Shown one piece after another: positions 8,099 through 16,079 of a stretch of DNA of 43,785 bases (within the stretch, counting starts at the first letter, position 1; every line of letters starts with the position of its first letter). Below the pieces are notes generated by a model that had not been told where the DNA came from, did not search any database, and saw nothing but the letters and a program-made list of their open reading frames with translations. The stretch comes from GH45 sp046704385 (GTDB taxonomy: Bacteria > Bacteroidota > Bacteroidia > Bacteroidales > SZUA-534). The DNA is taken from contig JBJKSB010000045.1 of assembly GCA_046704385.1 (NCBI GenBank), positions 1 to 43,785 of the forward strand. The letters run 5' to 3'. The translations under genes and the position numbers were made by a program.

Positions 8099-8983
8099 TT
8101 AAGCGTTATTTTCTGTTGAAGTATTTCCTTCAGCCACCTCTACTTTTGGTTCAGCCGGTTTGCGAAGTGGAAAATTTATTTCAATTATTGAATTTGTAGG
8201 ACATTCAGGTAAACATTTCCTGCATAATTTGCATTTATTATAATCGATATATGCAAGGTTGTTTTCTATAGTTATTGCATCAAAAGTACAAACCTTAACA
8301 CATTTACTGCACCCGATACAAGCAACAGAACAAGCTTTACGTGCAACGCCTCCTTTATCTTTATTCATGCAGGAAACATAAATGCGTCTGTTTTTTGGGC
8401 CTTTGTTTCTGAGTTCTATTATCTTTTTAGGGCATGCTTTTACACATGCGCCGCAGGCAGTACATTTTTCCTCATCAATAACCGGTAGGCCGGTTTGAGG
8501 GTCAATGTATATCGCATCAAATTTGCACACATCAACACAATCACCATGGCCTAAACAACCATATGAACATCCCGTATCGCCTGAATATAACGATGATGCA
8601 ATGGCACATGAGGGGGCACCGTCGTAATGATTGGTTTTTGCACGGTTATCGCAATCGCCATTGCATCGTACCGCAGCAATTTTTGGTGCTGTTGCTGAAA
8701 CAGTTTGACCAAGGTAAGTACCAATGGCTCTCATTGCCTCGGTGTCTGAAACCGGGCAATTTAATTCTTCAATATCATCAGCCTTAACAAGAGCTTCTGC
8801 TAATCCGCGGCACCCAGGGAATCCACAACCTCCACAATTAGCACCGGGTAGCATGGGGTCACCCTCATCAATCCGGGGATCCTCTTCAACATTAAATTTT
8901 TGGGCTACAAAGTATAAAATAATAGCCGAAAGGGCACCCAAAGCACTTAATGTAATAATGGTATAAACAACTATAATGCTCAT
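8099..8983 (-). CDS. rnfB: Rnf complex ferredoxin-type subunit RnfB
   Basis: Iron-sulfur subunit thought to take electrons from reduced ferredoxin, 294 residues. One membrane anchor (about 4-27) precedes the Fe-S domain with CGGCGFPGC, then several ferredoxin-type [4Fe-4S] motifs: a CxxxC/CxxC set at HGDCVDVCKF, CTACGACVKACP, CIGCSKCVKVC and CKLCRKCLPECP. It is longer than the roughly 190-residue proteobacterial RnfB and, like those of clostridia and other Bacteroidota, carries the extra ferredoxin pair. The C-terminus is a short Pro/Glu/Asn tail. It follows rseC by 15 bases. Confidence 0.95.
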   Translation of the reverse strand: MSIIVVYTIITLSALGALSAIILYFVAQKFNVEEDPRIDEGDPMLPGANCGGCGFPGCRGLAEALVKADDIEELNCPVSDTEAMRAIGTYLGQTVSATAPKIAAVRCNGDCDNRAKTNHYDGAPSCAIASSLYSGDTGCSYGCLGHGDCVDVCKFDAIYIDPQTGLPVIDEEKCTACGACVKACPKKIIELRNKGPKNRRIYVSCMNKDKGGVARKACSVACIGCSKCVKVCTFDAITIENNLAYIDYNKCKLCRKCLPECPTNSIIEINFPLRKPAEPKVEVAEGNTSTENNA

Positions 8984-8998
8984 ATAATCAATAATTTA

Positions 8999-9409
8999 TT
9001 ATTGAATTTCAAATATAAATGACTTTTTTAATCTGTCTTTGGTGAGATATAATACCAGGTAATAAGGTATTAAGCTTGCCAGAGATAAAAGTCCGGCCAG
9101 TGTTTCAGAAGTTTTTAGCGAAGTGGCTATAATTAAAACGGTTAATACCAGCAAAAAGGGAAGTAAATAGCCTAAAAACAGAGCTTTGAAACCCATAGAT
9201 TCTTTTCCGACAACGGTTACGTGGTCTCCGATTTTTAATTTTTTATTTCCTGGTATGGCATCTATAATTTTTGATTCCATATCAGATGCATTGCATGCTC
9301 CTTTGGCATGGCAAGCTGAACAGGCTGATACACTCGTAATATTTACCCTTATTAAATCTGATGAAATTGATTCAACGATACCCGCATGTGATATTGAAGC
9401 TTCTTTCAT
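8999..9409 (-). CDS. rseC: RseC/MucC family membrane protein, first gene of the rnf operon
   Basis: Protein of 136 residues with an N-terminal soluble part carrying the family Cys cluster (SACSACHAKGACNA) and two membrane helices (about 72-116). RseC is known from the SoxR-reducing system and the sigma-E locus of proteobacteria, and in Bacteroidota a homologue heads the rnf operon. The likely role is help in assembling or maturing Rnf flavin or iron centres; that role is inferred from the fixed linkage. A -7-like box TACTTTTG lies just upstream (9430-9437), so transcription of the whole operon may start here. Confidence 0.88.
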   Translation of the reverse strand: MKEASISHAGIVESISSDLIRVNITSVSACSACHAKGACNASDMESKIIDAIPGNKKLKIGDHVTVVGKESMGFKALFLGYLLPFLLVLTVLIIATSLKTSETLAGLLSLASLIPYYLVLYLTKDRLKKSFIFEIQ

Positions 9410-9429
9410 TTAATTTCTGAATTTTGTCG

Positions 9430-9437
9430 CAAAAGTA
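9430..9437 (-). promoter_or_regulatory. Probable -7 box of the rnf operon promoter
   Basis: TACTTTTG on the minus strand matches TAnnTTTG and ends 20 bases before the rseC start codon. No good TTTG is seen at the -33 position. The 229-base gap between recG and rseC otherwise shows only AT-rich sequence. Confidence 0.5.
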
Positions 9438-9638
9438 AAATGTTTGCTGAATAATTGGAAGCCTATTTAGGTGATTTTAGTCTGTTTTTGTTATTTAGGA
9501 TGAATCTACATAACAAAAATATTGATTATAATTGATTGTTTTATTGAGCAATTTATACAGAAATTATACCTGTAAATCGGAAATATATTTTATAACATAT
9601 TTGTTTTTACTAAGGATTTGATATCCGGTTTATATACA

Positions 9639-11744
9639 TTAACTGATTTGGCTCCAGTTAAATTCGTACTTCCATTTGTTTTCTATGAATTTCTTCATCA
9701 TAAAATTTTCTGGTTTTTCAAGTAATGGGTCATATTCCAATATATCAATGGCAACATTCCGGGCATGTTGTAATATTTGTGAATCGTGACCGAGGTTCGC
9801 AATTTTAAGGTCAAGTGGAATGCCACTTTGCTGGGTTCCTTCAATATCACCCGGGCCGCGTAATTTTAGATCAACCTCTGCAATTTCAAATCCATCAGTG
9901 GTTTTTACCATCGTGTCAATACGTGTTCGTCCTTCGGTGGTAAGTTTGTGGCCAGTCATTAAAATGCAATATGACTGGTCAGCCCCTCTTCCTACGCGTC
10001 CACGTAACTGGTGGAGTTGTGACAGGCCAAATCGTTCGGCACTTTCAATAATCATAACGGTGGCATTAGGAATGTTAACTCCTACTTCAATAACGGTAGT
10101 AGCCACCATAATTTGCGTTTGTTTTCGGAGGAACAGCTCCATCGCCTTGTCTTTTTCCTGCGGTTTCATTTTACCATGGACAACGCTGATTGCATATTCC
10201 GGAGGTGGAAATGCCCGTGAAATACTTTCCAGACCATCTTCAAGATCCTTATAATCCAAAGCTTCCGATTCTTTTATCAATGGATAAACAATGTATATCT
10301 GCCGGCCCTGTTTGATCTGTTCTTTAATGAAACCAAAAACCCTAAGCCTTTTTGAATCGGAATAATGCAGGGTTTGAACAGGTTTTCGTCCGGGAGGTAA
10401 TTCATCAATCACGGAAATATCCAGGTCGCCATAAAGTGTCATTGCCAGAGTTCGCGGAATAGGAGTTGCTGTCATAACCAAAATATGCGGAGGTTGGATA
10501 TTCTTATTCCATAAACGCGCTCGCTGTGCAACCCCAAATCGGTGTTGCTCATCAATAATAACCAGTCCCAGATTGTTAAAGCGGACTTTATCCTCAATCA
10601 GAGCATGAGTTCCCACAATTATTTTAACACTTCCATCCAGTAAGCCCGAATGGGTGATGTTGCGCGATGATTGTTTGGTGGATCCGGTAAGCAATTCAAC
10701 TTTAAGCCCCAAAGGTTCAACCATTTCAGCTAATGTAGCAAAATGTTGATTGGCAAGAATCTCGGTTGGGGCCATCAGACAGGTCTGGTATCCGTTATCT
10801 ATGGCCAATAGCATAGTCATTAATGCCACCAGTGTTTTGCCACTCCCAACATCGCCTTGCAACAACCGGTTCATTTGCTTTCCGGTGTTGGTATCGTGCC
10901 TTATTTCGCGAATAACTTTTTTTTGGGCGTTGGTAAGTTTGTATGGCAAAATTTCGTGAAAAAAAGTATTAAAATAATGACCAACCGTGTCGAATTTGAA
11001 ACCTTTAACAGCGGTTTGTTGGAAATATTTAAGCCTGAGTATCTTTAGTTGGATATAAAAAAGTTCTTCAAATTTAAGTCGGAATTGTGCCTTTTGTAGT
11101 AATTCATTGCTGATGGGCAGGTGAATATTATAAAGAGCATCATAAAGATTTAAAAGTTTCAGTCTGTCAATAAGATAGGCTGGCAGTGTTTCGTGAATTT
11201 TCCCTTTAATTTTTGATAAAATCTGAATCTGAAGGTTATGAATTGCTTTTGAATTCAGAAATTTGGCCTTCATTTTTTCAGTGGTATTGTAAAAGGCCTG
11301 GAGGTTAAATTCAAGTTTTTCGTCATGTTTTGAGCGGATCTCAATTTCGGGATGTGTGAAATTAAGGGAGTTGTTAAAATAGGTAGGCTTTCCGAAAATG
11401 ATATATTCCTCGTTTTCTTTTAATTGCTCCTTAATCCATTTAAGTCCTTTAAACCAAACAAGTTTAATGGTTCCTGTACCGTCATAAAATGTGGCTGATA
11501 ACCTTTGTTTTCGAAGTTCTCCTAGTATTTCAATTTGCACTATTTTGCCTTTTAACTGAACAAAACTTGCATCGCTGGTTAATTCACGAATAGTATAAAA
11601 TCGGGTACGGTCGATGTATTTATAAGGGAAGTGATACAGTAAACCAGCGTAAGTGGTAAACCCCATTTCACTGGCCAGGATTGCGGCGCGTTGAGGTCCC
11701 ATTCCTTTTAAATAAATAATATTTTCGTCGAGTATGGCAGTCAT
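9639..11744 (-). CDS. recG: ATP-dependent DNA helicase RecG
   Basis: Branch-migrating helicase that remodels stalled forks and Holliday junctions, 701 residues from the chosen start. It shows an N-terminal wedge/OB region (residues about 60-160), helicase motifs GDVGSGKT (Walker A, near residue 300), DEQHRFG (DExH box), TATPIPRT and QLRGRVGRG, and a RecG-type C-terminal region (DLKLRGPGDIEGTQQSG). The reading frame extends 14 codons further up, but MTAILDENIIYLKGMG at 11744 matches where RecG proteins begin, so the upstream residues are left out. It lies 229 bases upstream of rseC on the same strand. Confidence 0.96.
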   Translation of the reverse strand: MTAILDENIIYLKGMGPQRAAILASEMGFTTYAGLLYHFPYKYIDRTRFYTIRELTSDASFVQLKGKIVQIEILGELRKQRLSATFYDGTGTIKLVWFKGLKWIKEQLKENEEYIIFGKPTYFNNSLNFTHPEIEIRSKHDEKLEFNLQAFYNTTEKMKAKFLNSKAIHNLQIQILSKIKGKIHETLPAYLIDRLKLLNLYDALYNIHLPISNELLQKAQFRLKFEELFYIQLKILRLKYFQQTAVKGFKFDTVGHYFNTFFHEILPYKLTNAQKKVIREIRHDTNTGKQMNRLLQGDVGSGKTLVALMTMLLAIDNGYQTCLMAPTEILANQHFATLAEMVEPLGLKVELLTGSTKQSSRNITHSGLLDGSVKIIVGTHALIEDKVRFNNLGLVIIDEQHRFGVAQRARLWNKNIQPPHILVMTATPIPRTLAMTLYGDLDISVIDELPPGRKPVQTLHYSDSKRLRVFGFIKEQIKQGRQIYIVYPLIKESEALDYKDLEDGLESISRAFPPPEYAISVVHGKMKPQEKDKAMELFLRKQTQIMVATTVIEVGVNIPNATVMIIESAERFGLSQLHQLRGRVGRGADQSYCILMTGHKLTTEGRTRIDTMVKTTDGFEIAEVDLKLRGPGDIEGTQQSGIPLDLKIANLGHDSQILQHARNVAIDILEYDPLLEKPENFMMKKFIENKWKYEFNWSQIS

Positions 11745-11795
11745 AGTTATTATGTCAAAAATGCTAAAAAAACAATCATGATGCAATGGCCGTTG

Positions 11796-11850
11796 TTAAA
11801 ATGTTTGAATGATGCATGGTTTGATGCTTGAATATTAAAATGTTTGAATG
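11796..11850. repeat. Degenerate short-period repeat (TTTGAATG-like)
   Basis: TTAAAATGTTTGAATG occurs at 11796-11811 and again at 11835-11850, with related TTTGATGC and TTTGATTG units between and just after. Such drifting heptad/octad repeats are common intergenic filler in Bacteroidota. A 73-codon frame across it on the minus strand is low complexity and not considered a gene. Confidence 0.6.
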
Positions 11851-11947
11851 TTTGATTGTTGGAGCGTTGGTTTAATGGAATTTGGAAAATTGGAAGTGTC
11901 TGTTTGATGGCCTTCAAAGTAAATATTGTAAAATAATTGTGATAAAA

Positions 11948-11980
11948 TTGCAATAATTGTAAAAAATACATTTAATTTTG
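11948..11980 (+). promoter_or_regulatory. Probable promoter of the GH51 gene
   Basis: A -7 box TAATTTTG (11973-11980) fits TAnnTTTG. A TTG at 11948-11950 lies 22 bases before it as a -33 candidate. Transcription would start about 25 bases before the ATG at 12011. The spacer holds the operator candidate at 11955-11973. Confidence 0.55.
11955..11973. promoter_or_regulatory. Candidate operator, TGTA-N5-TACA, GH51 promoter
   Basis: AATTGTAAAAAATACATTT contains a perfect TGTA-N5-TACA (11958-11970) between the -33 and -7 elements, the usual place for a repressor site. Two closely similar 19-mers lie in front of the Nudix-like regulator gene at 15723-15741 and 15958-15976. Confidence 0.55.
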
Positions 11981-12010
11981 TATTAGAAACAACCATAAAA
12001 ATTTATAACA

Positions 12011-13543
12011 ATGAAAACACTATTAATTGCCTTGGGGATTTTTGTGTTAAGCGGTATGATTACTGTGAAGGCCCAGAATACCATACAAATGTTTCCGGAT
12101 TCGGCTAAGTATAAAATCAACAAAGAAATATACGGCCATTTCGCCGAACATTTGGGTCACTGTATCTATGGTGGAATTTATGTAGGAAAAGATTCGAAAA
12201 TACCTAATACTGAAGGTTATCGTAACGATGTGGTAAAAGCACTTAAAGACATGAAAATTCCATTGTTGCGTTGGCCCGGCGGATGTTTTGCCGATACTTA
12301 TCACTGGAAAGATGGTATAGGACCGCAAAGCCAAAGAGCATCAATTGTTAATGTAAACTGGGGAGGAGTAACAGAGGATAATAGTTTCGGTACTCATGAA
12401 TTCCTGAATTTTTGTGAACTTATCGGGGCTGAGCCATACATTAGTCTGAACGTGGGTTCCGGTACAGTACAGGAAGCCCAGGACTGGATAGAATACTGTA
12501 CATCCAGTAATGTTAGCCCGATGACCGATTTAAGAAAGAAAAACGGACGTGAAGATCCCTGGGATGTTAAATATTGGGGAATTGGAAACGAAACATGGGG
12601 TTGCGGTGGAAATATGACACCGGAATATTATTCTGATGTATATAAGCGATTCGCCAGTTTTGCGCGGGGTGCAAAAGTTAAAATAGCCTGCGGAGCCAGC
12701 GATTTTAATTACAACTGGACCGAGGTGATGATGGAACGTACCCAGCAAAAGCAATTTTTGATCCAGGGTTTATCATTGCATTATTATACTATTTGTCATG
12801 ATTGGAGACACAAAGGATCGGCTACTCAGTTTAATGAAGATGAATGGTTCTCGTCACTCAGCAAAACACTGTTAATGGATGAGTTGATCACCAAACACTC
12901 GGCTATTATGGATAAATATGATCCTAAAAAAAGAGTTGGTCTGATGGTTGACGAATGGGGCGATTGGTTTGATGTTGAACCAGGCACGAACCCCGGATTT
13001 TTATATCAGCAAAATACTTTACGTGATGCTCTTGTAGCTGGTATTAATCTGAATATTTTTAATAATCATGCCGAAAGGGTTCGTATGGGTAATATTGCAC
13101 AGGCAATTAACGTGTTGCAGTCAGTCATCCTTACTAAGGACAACCAGATGGTGTTGACTCCTACCTATTATGTATTCAAAATGTATGCGGTTCATCAGGA
13201 TGCAACCATGATACCTGTTAACGTAAAATGCGATACTTATAAACTGAATGACAAGGAAATTCCCGCATTAAATGTATCAGCATCAACCAAGGATGGCGTT
13301 GTTAGTATAACGGTTTGTAATTTAAATCCAAACAAGGATGAATCGCTTGAAATTGATTTAGGCAGCGACGCATTAAAAAATGCCACAGCACATATAATAA
13401 CCGGCGAAAAGATGAATGATTACAACGATTTTGGAACTCCGGAAAAGGTGACAGAGAAACCCTTTAAAGTTAACTCACCTAAAAAAGGTAAATTGTCTGT
13501 TAATGTTCCTTCAAAATCGGTTATGTTGATTCAATTGAATTAA
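12011..13543 (+). CDS. GH51 alpha-L-arabinofuranosidase, secreted
   Basis: Glycoside hydrolase of 510 residues with a signal peptide (about 1-21, ending VKAQ), expected to act in the periplasm or at the surface. The GH51 catalytic barrel is clear: HFAEHLGHCIYGGIYVG near the start, LRWPGGCFADTYHWKDGIGP, acid/base Glu194 in WGIGNETWG and nucleophile Glu315 in MVDEWGDWF. The C-terminal beta domain ends in a short VMLIQLN strand typical of GH51. It should remove terminal arabinofuranose from arabinan, arabinoxylan or arabinosylated xyloglucan. It has its own promoter and is followed by a hairpin terminator. No T9SS tail is present, unlike the neighbouring GH5 enzyme, so the two act in different places. 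Confidence 0.93.
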   Translation: MKTLLIALGIFVLSGMITVKAQNTIQMFPDSAKYKINKEIYGHFAEHLGHCIYGGIYVGKDSKIPNTEGYRNDVVKALKDMKIPLLRWPGGCFADTYHWKDGIGPQSQRASIVNVNWGGVTEDNSFGTHEFLNFCELIGAEPYISLNVGSGTVQEAQDWIEYCTSSNVSPMTDLRKKNGREDPWDVKYWGIGNETWGCGGNMTPEYYSDVYKRFASFARGAKVKIACGASDFNYNWTEVMMERTQQKQFLIQGLSLHYYTICHDWRHKGSATQFNEDEWFSSLSKTLLMDELITKHSAIMDKYDPKKRVGLMVDEWGDWFDVEPGTNPGFLYQQNTLRDALVAGINLNIFNNHAERVRMGNIAQAINVLQSVILTKDNQMVLTPTYYVFKMYAVHQDATMIPVNVKCDTYKLNDKEIPALNVSASTKDGVVSITVCNLNPNKDESLEIDLGSDALKNATAHIITGEKMNDYNDFGTPEKVTEKPFKVNSPKKGKLSVNVPSKSVMLIQLN

Positions 13544-13886
13544 TGATAGAAAGGGATAAACCGGAAATCCGGTAAATTTATAAAGGTTTTGAACCTTTTG
13601 CTTAATATGTATCAGGAATTAAGGCTACGGACACAGGTTGTTCGATAAATTCAGAGTCTTAATTCCTGATATTTTTTTGTTTACCGGTTTTTTTAACTAT
13701 CACTTAATTTATATGCTGTATAACCGACCGATGACATCATCAGGGAATTTGAAAATTAGATATTTTATAGTTACTTAGTATCGCAAAAGCAACCTTTACT
13801 ACCATTTTGAGGTTTTATTATCAGGCAACAATTTTTAGTTGTCAGTTTTGATAAGATTCATTTTTAAAATTTAAAATTTGTATCGT
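13544..13886. other. Intergenic region between GH51 and GH5 genes (343 bases)
   Basis: Holds a small inverted repeat (ACCGGAAATCCGGT near 13560), a hairpin AAAGGTTTTGAACCTTT near 13581, the long terminator at 13611-13678 and, near 13829, a small stem (ACAATTTTTAGTTGT). A TTTG (13847-13850) and TAAAATTTG (13872-13880), 21 bases apart, resemble a promoter but would place the start of the RNA almost on the GH5 ATG. No gene is seen. Confidence 0.6.
13611..13678 (+). terminator. Terminator hairpin after the GH51 gene
   Basis: ATCAGGAATTAAG (13611-13623) pairs perfectly with CTTAATTCCTGAT (13658-13670), then ATTTTTTT. The 34-base loop is unusually long for a simple terminator. Confidence 0.75.
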
Positions 13887-15404
13887 ATGAAAAAGAGTCA
13901 CCTAATGAGAGCTTTATTTCTGACTTTGATGTTGCTTTATGGATCTGTAATTATAGCACAGATTACTTCGCAGGAAGCTGTTAAACTTATTCAGCGGGGG
14001 ATAAACCTGGGGAATACCCTGGAACCGGAGCAGGAGGGAGGATGGAATAACGGACCGGCCCAGGAATATTATTTTGATTTGTACAAAAAAGCCGGATTTA
14101 CATGTGTCAGAATACCCATACGTTGGGATAAACATACTGACACTATTCCACCCTACACAATTAATGCCGCTTGGCTTGATCGTGTAGAACAAGTGGTAGA
14201 CTGGGGACTTAAAAGGGATTTGTACGTTATTATTAATTTGCATCACGAAGAGCCGTTTAAGGCAGATTATGCAAATCAGTATGTTAGATACGACAGTATT
14301 TGGAGCCAGATATCAAGGAGATTTAAAGATAAATCGGAGAAATTGTTCTTTGAAATAGTTAACGAACCCAACGGGTTAACCCAGGATGATATAAACGATT
14401 TTAATCTTACGGTTCATGGTATCATCCGTAAAAATAATCCCACACGAATTATTATATATTCAGGTAATGGGTGGGCAAGTGCCAACGATTTACAAAATGC
14501 TGCCATACCCGATACTTCCGACCGCTATTTGATGGGCTATTACCATTCTTATGATCCATGGGAGTTTGCCGGTAATGGGAATGGAACATGGGGGAGTTCA
14601 AGTGATATAAATCAAATGATCAGTCGTATGAAGAGTGTTCAGGATTGGTCGGAGCAAAATAGTATTCCGGTATTAATCGGAGAATTTGGTGCTCAGAAAA
14701 AATGCGAATATAATTCAAGAATGTTTTATTATGCGAACTATGTTGAACAGGCAATAGATCATAATCAGGCATTTTGTGTGTGGGACGATGGCGGAGATTT
14801 TCAGGTTATGTTGAGAAAAGATTCGCTTTGGAATGACATAAAAGATATTTTGATTTATACTTCGGATTCTTCACCTACTACCGTAAAGGCCAATGTGATT
14901 GAGAACAGCCGGGTTGATTTAACCTGGAAAAGTCGTTCCGATTCCAAAAGAAGAATTTATGTAGAGCGAAGGACACTTAAAACACAATTCGCTGAAATTG
15001 CTGAAGTGGGTTCGGTATCATCAACTACTGATGTTACCGAATATACTGATACGAATGTTGTACAGGGCACAACCTATTATTATAGAGTGGTTGAAGAATA
15101 CAATAATACATCTGTACCATCATATCCGGTAAGCGCCTTTGTTGATTATGTTTCAATAAAAGAGAAGATAAATAACGTTTTGCAGGTTTTCCCGAATCCT
15201 GTTTCCAATGTTATAAATATATCATGTGCCAATGGCTTTATTAACGATTTAAAGCTTTATGATTCGAGTGGTAGGTTATTAATAAGCAGGGCTGTAAATG
15301 GTTCATCGGTGTCAATTAATACAACCGGTTTTAATGAAGGTTTATATATTATAATCGCGGATACCGATCAAGGTTTGTTAAAATCGACATTTATAAAACA
15401 GTAG
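13887..15404 (+). CDS. GH5 endo-glucanase with type IX secretion tail
   Basis: Secreted glycoside hydrolase, 505 residues. Signal peptide about 1-25 (ending VIIAQ); GH5 barrel about 30-330 with INLGNTLEPEQ, FTCVRIPIRWD, acid/base Glu160 in FEIVNEPNG and nucleophile Glu266 in IGEFGAQ; a short fibronectin-like region (about 335-425); and a C-terminal T9SS type A sorting domain of about 75 residues (VFPNPVSNVINIS ... GLYIIIADTDQG ... FIKQ). It should be exported by the type IX system and attached to the cell surface. The fold family covers cellulases, mannanases and xyloglucanases; with a cellobiose phosphorylase nearby, beta-1,4-glucan is the best guess. The start is ATG 13887; an in-frame TTG three codons earlier lies in a promoter-like AT tract. 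Confidence 0.92.
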   Translation: MKKSHLMRALFLTLMLLYGSVIIAQITSQEAVKLIQRGINLGNTLEPEQEGGWNNGPAQEYYFDLYKKAGFTCVRIPIRWDKHTDTIPPYTINAAWLDRVEQVVDWGLKRDLYVIINLHHEEPFKADYANQYVRYDSIWSQISRRFKDKSEKLFFEIVNEPNGLTQDDINDFNLTVHGIIRKNNPTRIIIYSGNGWASANDLQNAAIPDTSDRYLMGYYHSYDPWEFAGNGNGTWGSSSDINQMISRMKSVQDWSEQNSIPVLIGEFGAQKKCEYNSRMFYYANYVEQAIDHNQAFCVWDDGGDFQVMLRKDSLWNDIKDILIYTSDSSPTTVKANVIENSRVDLTWKSRSDSKRRIYVERRTLKTQFAEIAEVGSVSSTTDVTEYTDTNVVQGTTYYYRVVEEYNNTSVPSYPVSAFVDYVSIKEKINNVLQVFPNPVSNVINISCANGFINDLKLYDSSGRLLISRAVNGSSVSINTTGFNEGLYIIIADTDQGLLKSTFIKQ

Positions 15405-15418
15405 CATTAATTTATAAG

Positions 15419-15457
15419 AAAAAAGCAGTCAATTTTCGGGTTGGCTGCTTTTTTTTT
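15419..15457 (+). terminator. Rho-independent terminator after the GH5 gene
   Basis: AGCAGTCAA pairs with TTGGCTGCT (one G-T pair) over a short loop, flanked by A run and a nine-base T run. Confidence 0.9.
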
Positions 15458-15470
15458 GAACAAAAAATAA

Positions 15471-15492
15471 GGGAGTTGGATACCCAACTCCC
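15471..15492. repeat. Isolated perfect inverted repeat
   Basis: GGGAGTTGG and CCAACTCCC form a perfect 9-bp GC-rich stem. On the minus strand it is followed by TTATTTTTTG, so it could terminate transcription coming from the right, though no minus-strand gene exists there. It may simply back up the GH5 terminator or be a dispersed element. Confidence 0.7.
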
Positions 15493-15722
15493 GAAAACTA
15501 AACAACATACTTAACTATTATTTGTACTTAAAATTTCCTTTCCCTATCACATTTTACCCTGTTTATTGGATTCAAAGAAAAAAATTCAAAAGAATTTTTA
15601 AACTCATCGTCTGTACAAGTTTTAGCTGATTCAAAAATCAAGATGGTGATAATGTGTGAATTAGCGTTTTTTATCTATTGACAGGTTCCCTGTAATAGCT
15701 GTTATTTATGATAATTAAAAAT

Positions 15723-15741
15723 AAGTGTAAAAATAACACAT
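15723..15741. promoter_or_regulatory. Candidate distal operator of the regulator gene
   Basis: AAGTGTAAAAATAACACAT: half-sites GTGT and ACAC seven bases apart, core TGTA-N5-AACA, one base from the consensus seen at 11955 and 15958. It lies 235 bases upstream of the proximal copy, a distance that would suit DNA looping. Confidence 0.45.
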
Positions 15742-15900
15742 TAATAATTAAAACCATATAATTTTTGTTAAAATATTATCATTATTTTATTGAAAACTAA
15801 ACTATAAAAGTCTATAATTAAACTGTAAATATATTGGTATATTAGCTTGTAATACAGATTAAACAGGATAGAAATGTTAAAAAAGTGATTCAAAATCTTT

Positions 15901-15947
15901 CAAATATATTATAATATTTGGTGCAATTATTTTAATGTTTATATTTG
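15901..15947 (+). promoter_or_regulatory. Promoter of the regulator-symporter-phosphorylase operon
   Basis: TTTG (15917-15920), a 19-base spacer and TATATTTG (15940-15947) match the Bacteroidota -33/-7 consensus exactly. The -33 element forms the right arm of a palindrome CAAATAT-N6-ATATTTG (15901-15920), itself a possible protein-binding site. Confidence 0.75.
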
Positions 15948-15957
15948 CATAGAATTC

Positions 15958-15976
15958 AAGTGTAAAACATACACAA
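15958..15976. promoter_or_regulatory. Candidate proximal operator of the regulator gene
   Basis: AAGTGTAAAACATACACAA has GTGT-N7-ACAC arms and a perfect TGTA-N5-TACA core. It starts about 10 bases after the -7 box, over the expected transcription start, where a bound protein would block initiation. Confidence 0.55.
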
Positions 15977-16079
15977 TGTAAAATTTGAGATAAGGTTTAA
16001 ATGATTTTAAGTAGTTTTTTTGTCTTTAATAAATTATTATAACTTTTGCCATGTATTGTAAAATTGAAATTTATTAATC

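Larger units (their letters stand above)
15405..16079. other. Long regulatory intergenic region before the regulator gene (675 bases)
   Basis: Very AT-rich and without a credible gene on either strand. It contains the GH5 terminator (15419-15457), an isolated inverted repeat (15471-15492), two operator-like 19-mers (15723-15741, 15958-15976) and a near-consensus Bacteroidota promoter (15901-15947). The predicted leader of the regulator transcript is about 125 bases. I see no riboswitch fold I can name. Confidence 0.7.

Noticed and set aside
11750..11971. Open frame of 73 codons on the minus strand upstream of recG
   Set aside because: It reads through the TTTGAATG-type repeat, giving a low-complexity NQ/F/H-rich product without a domain, and overlaps the GH51 promoter region.
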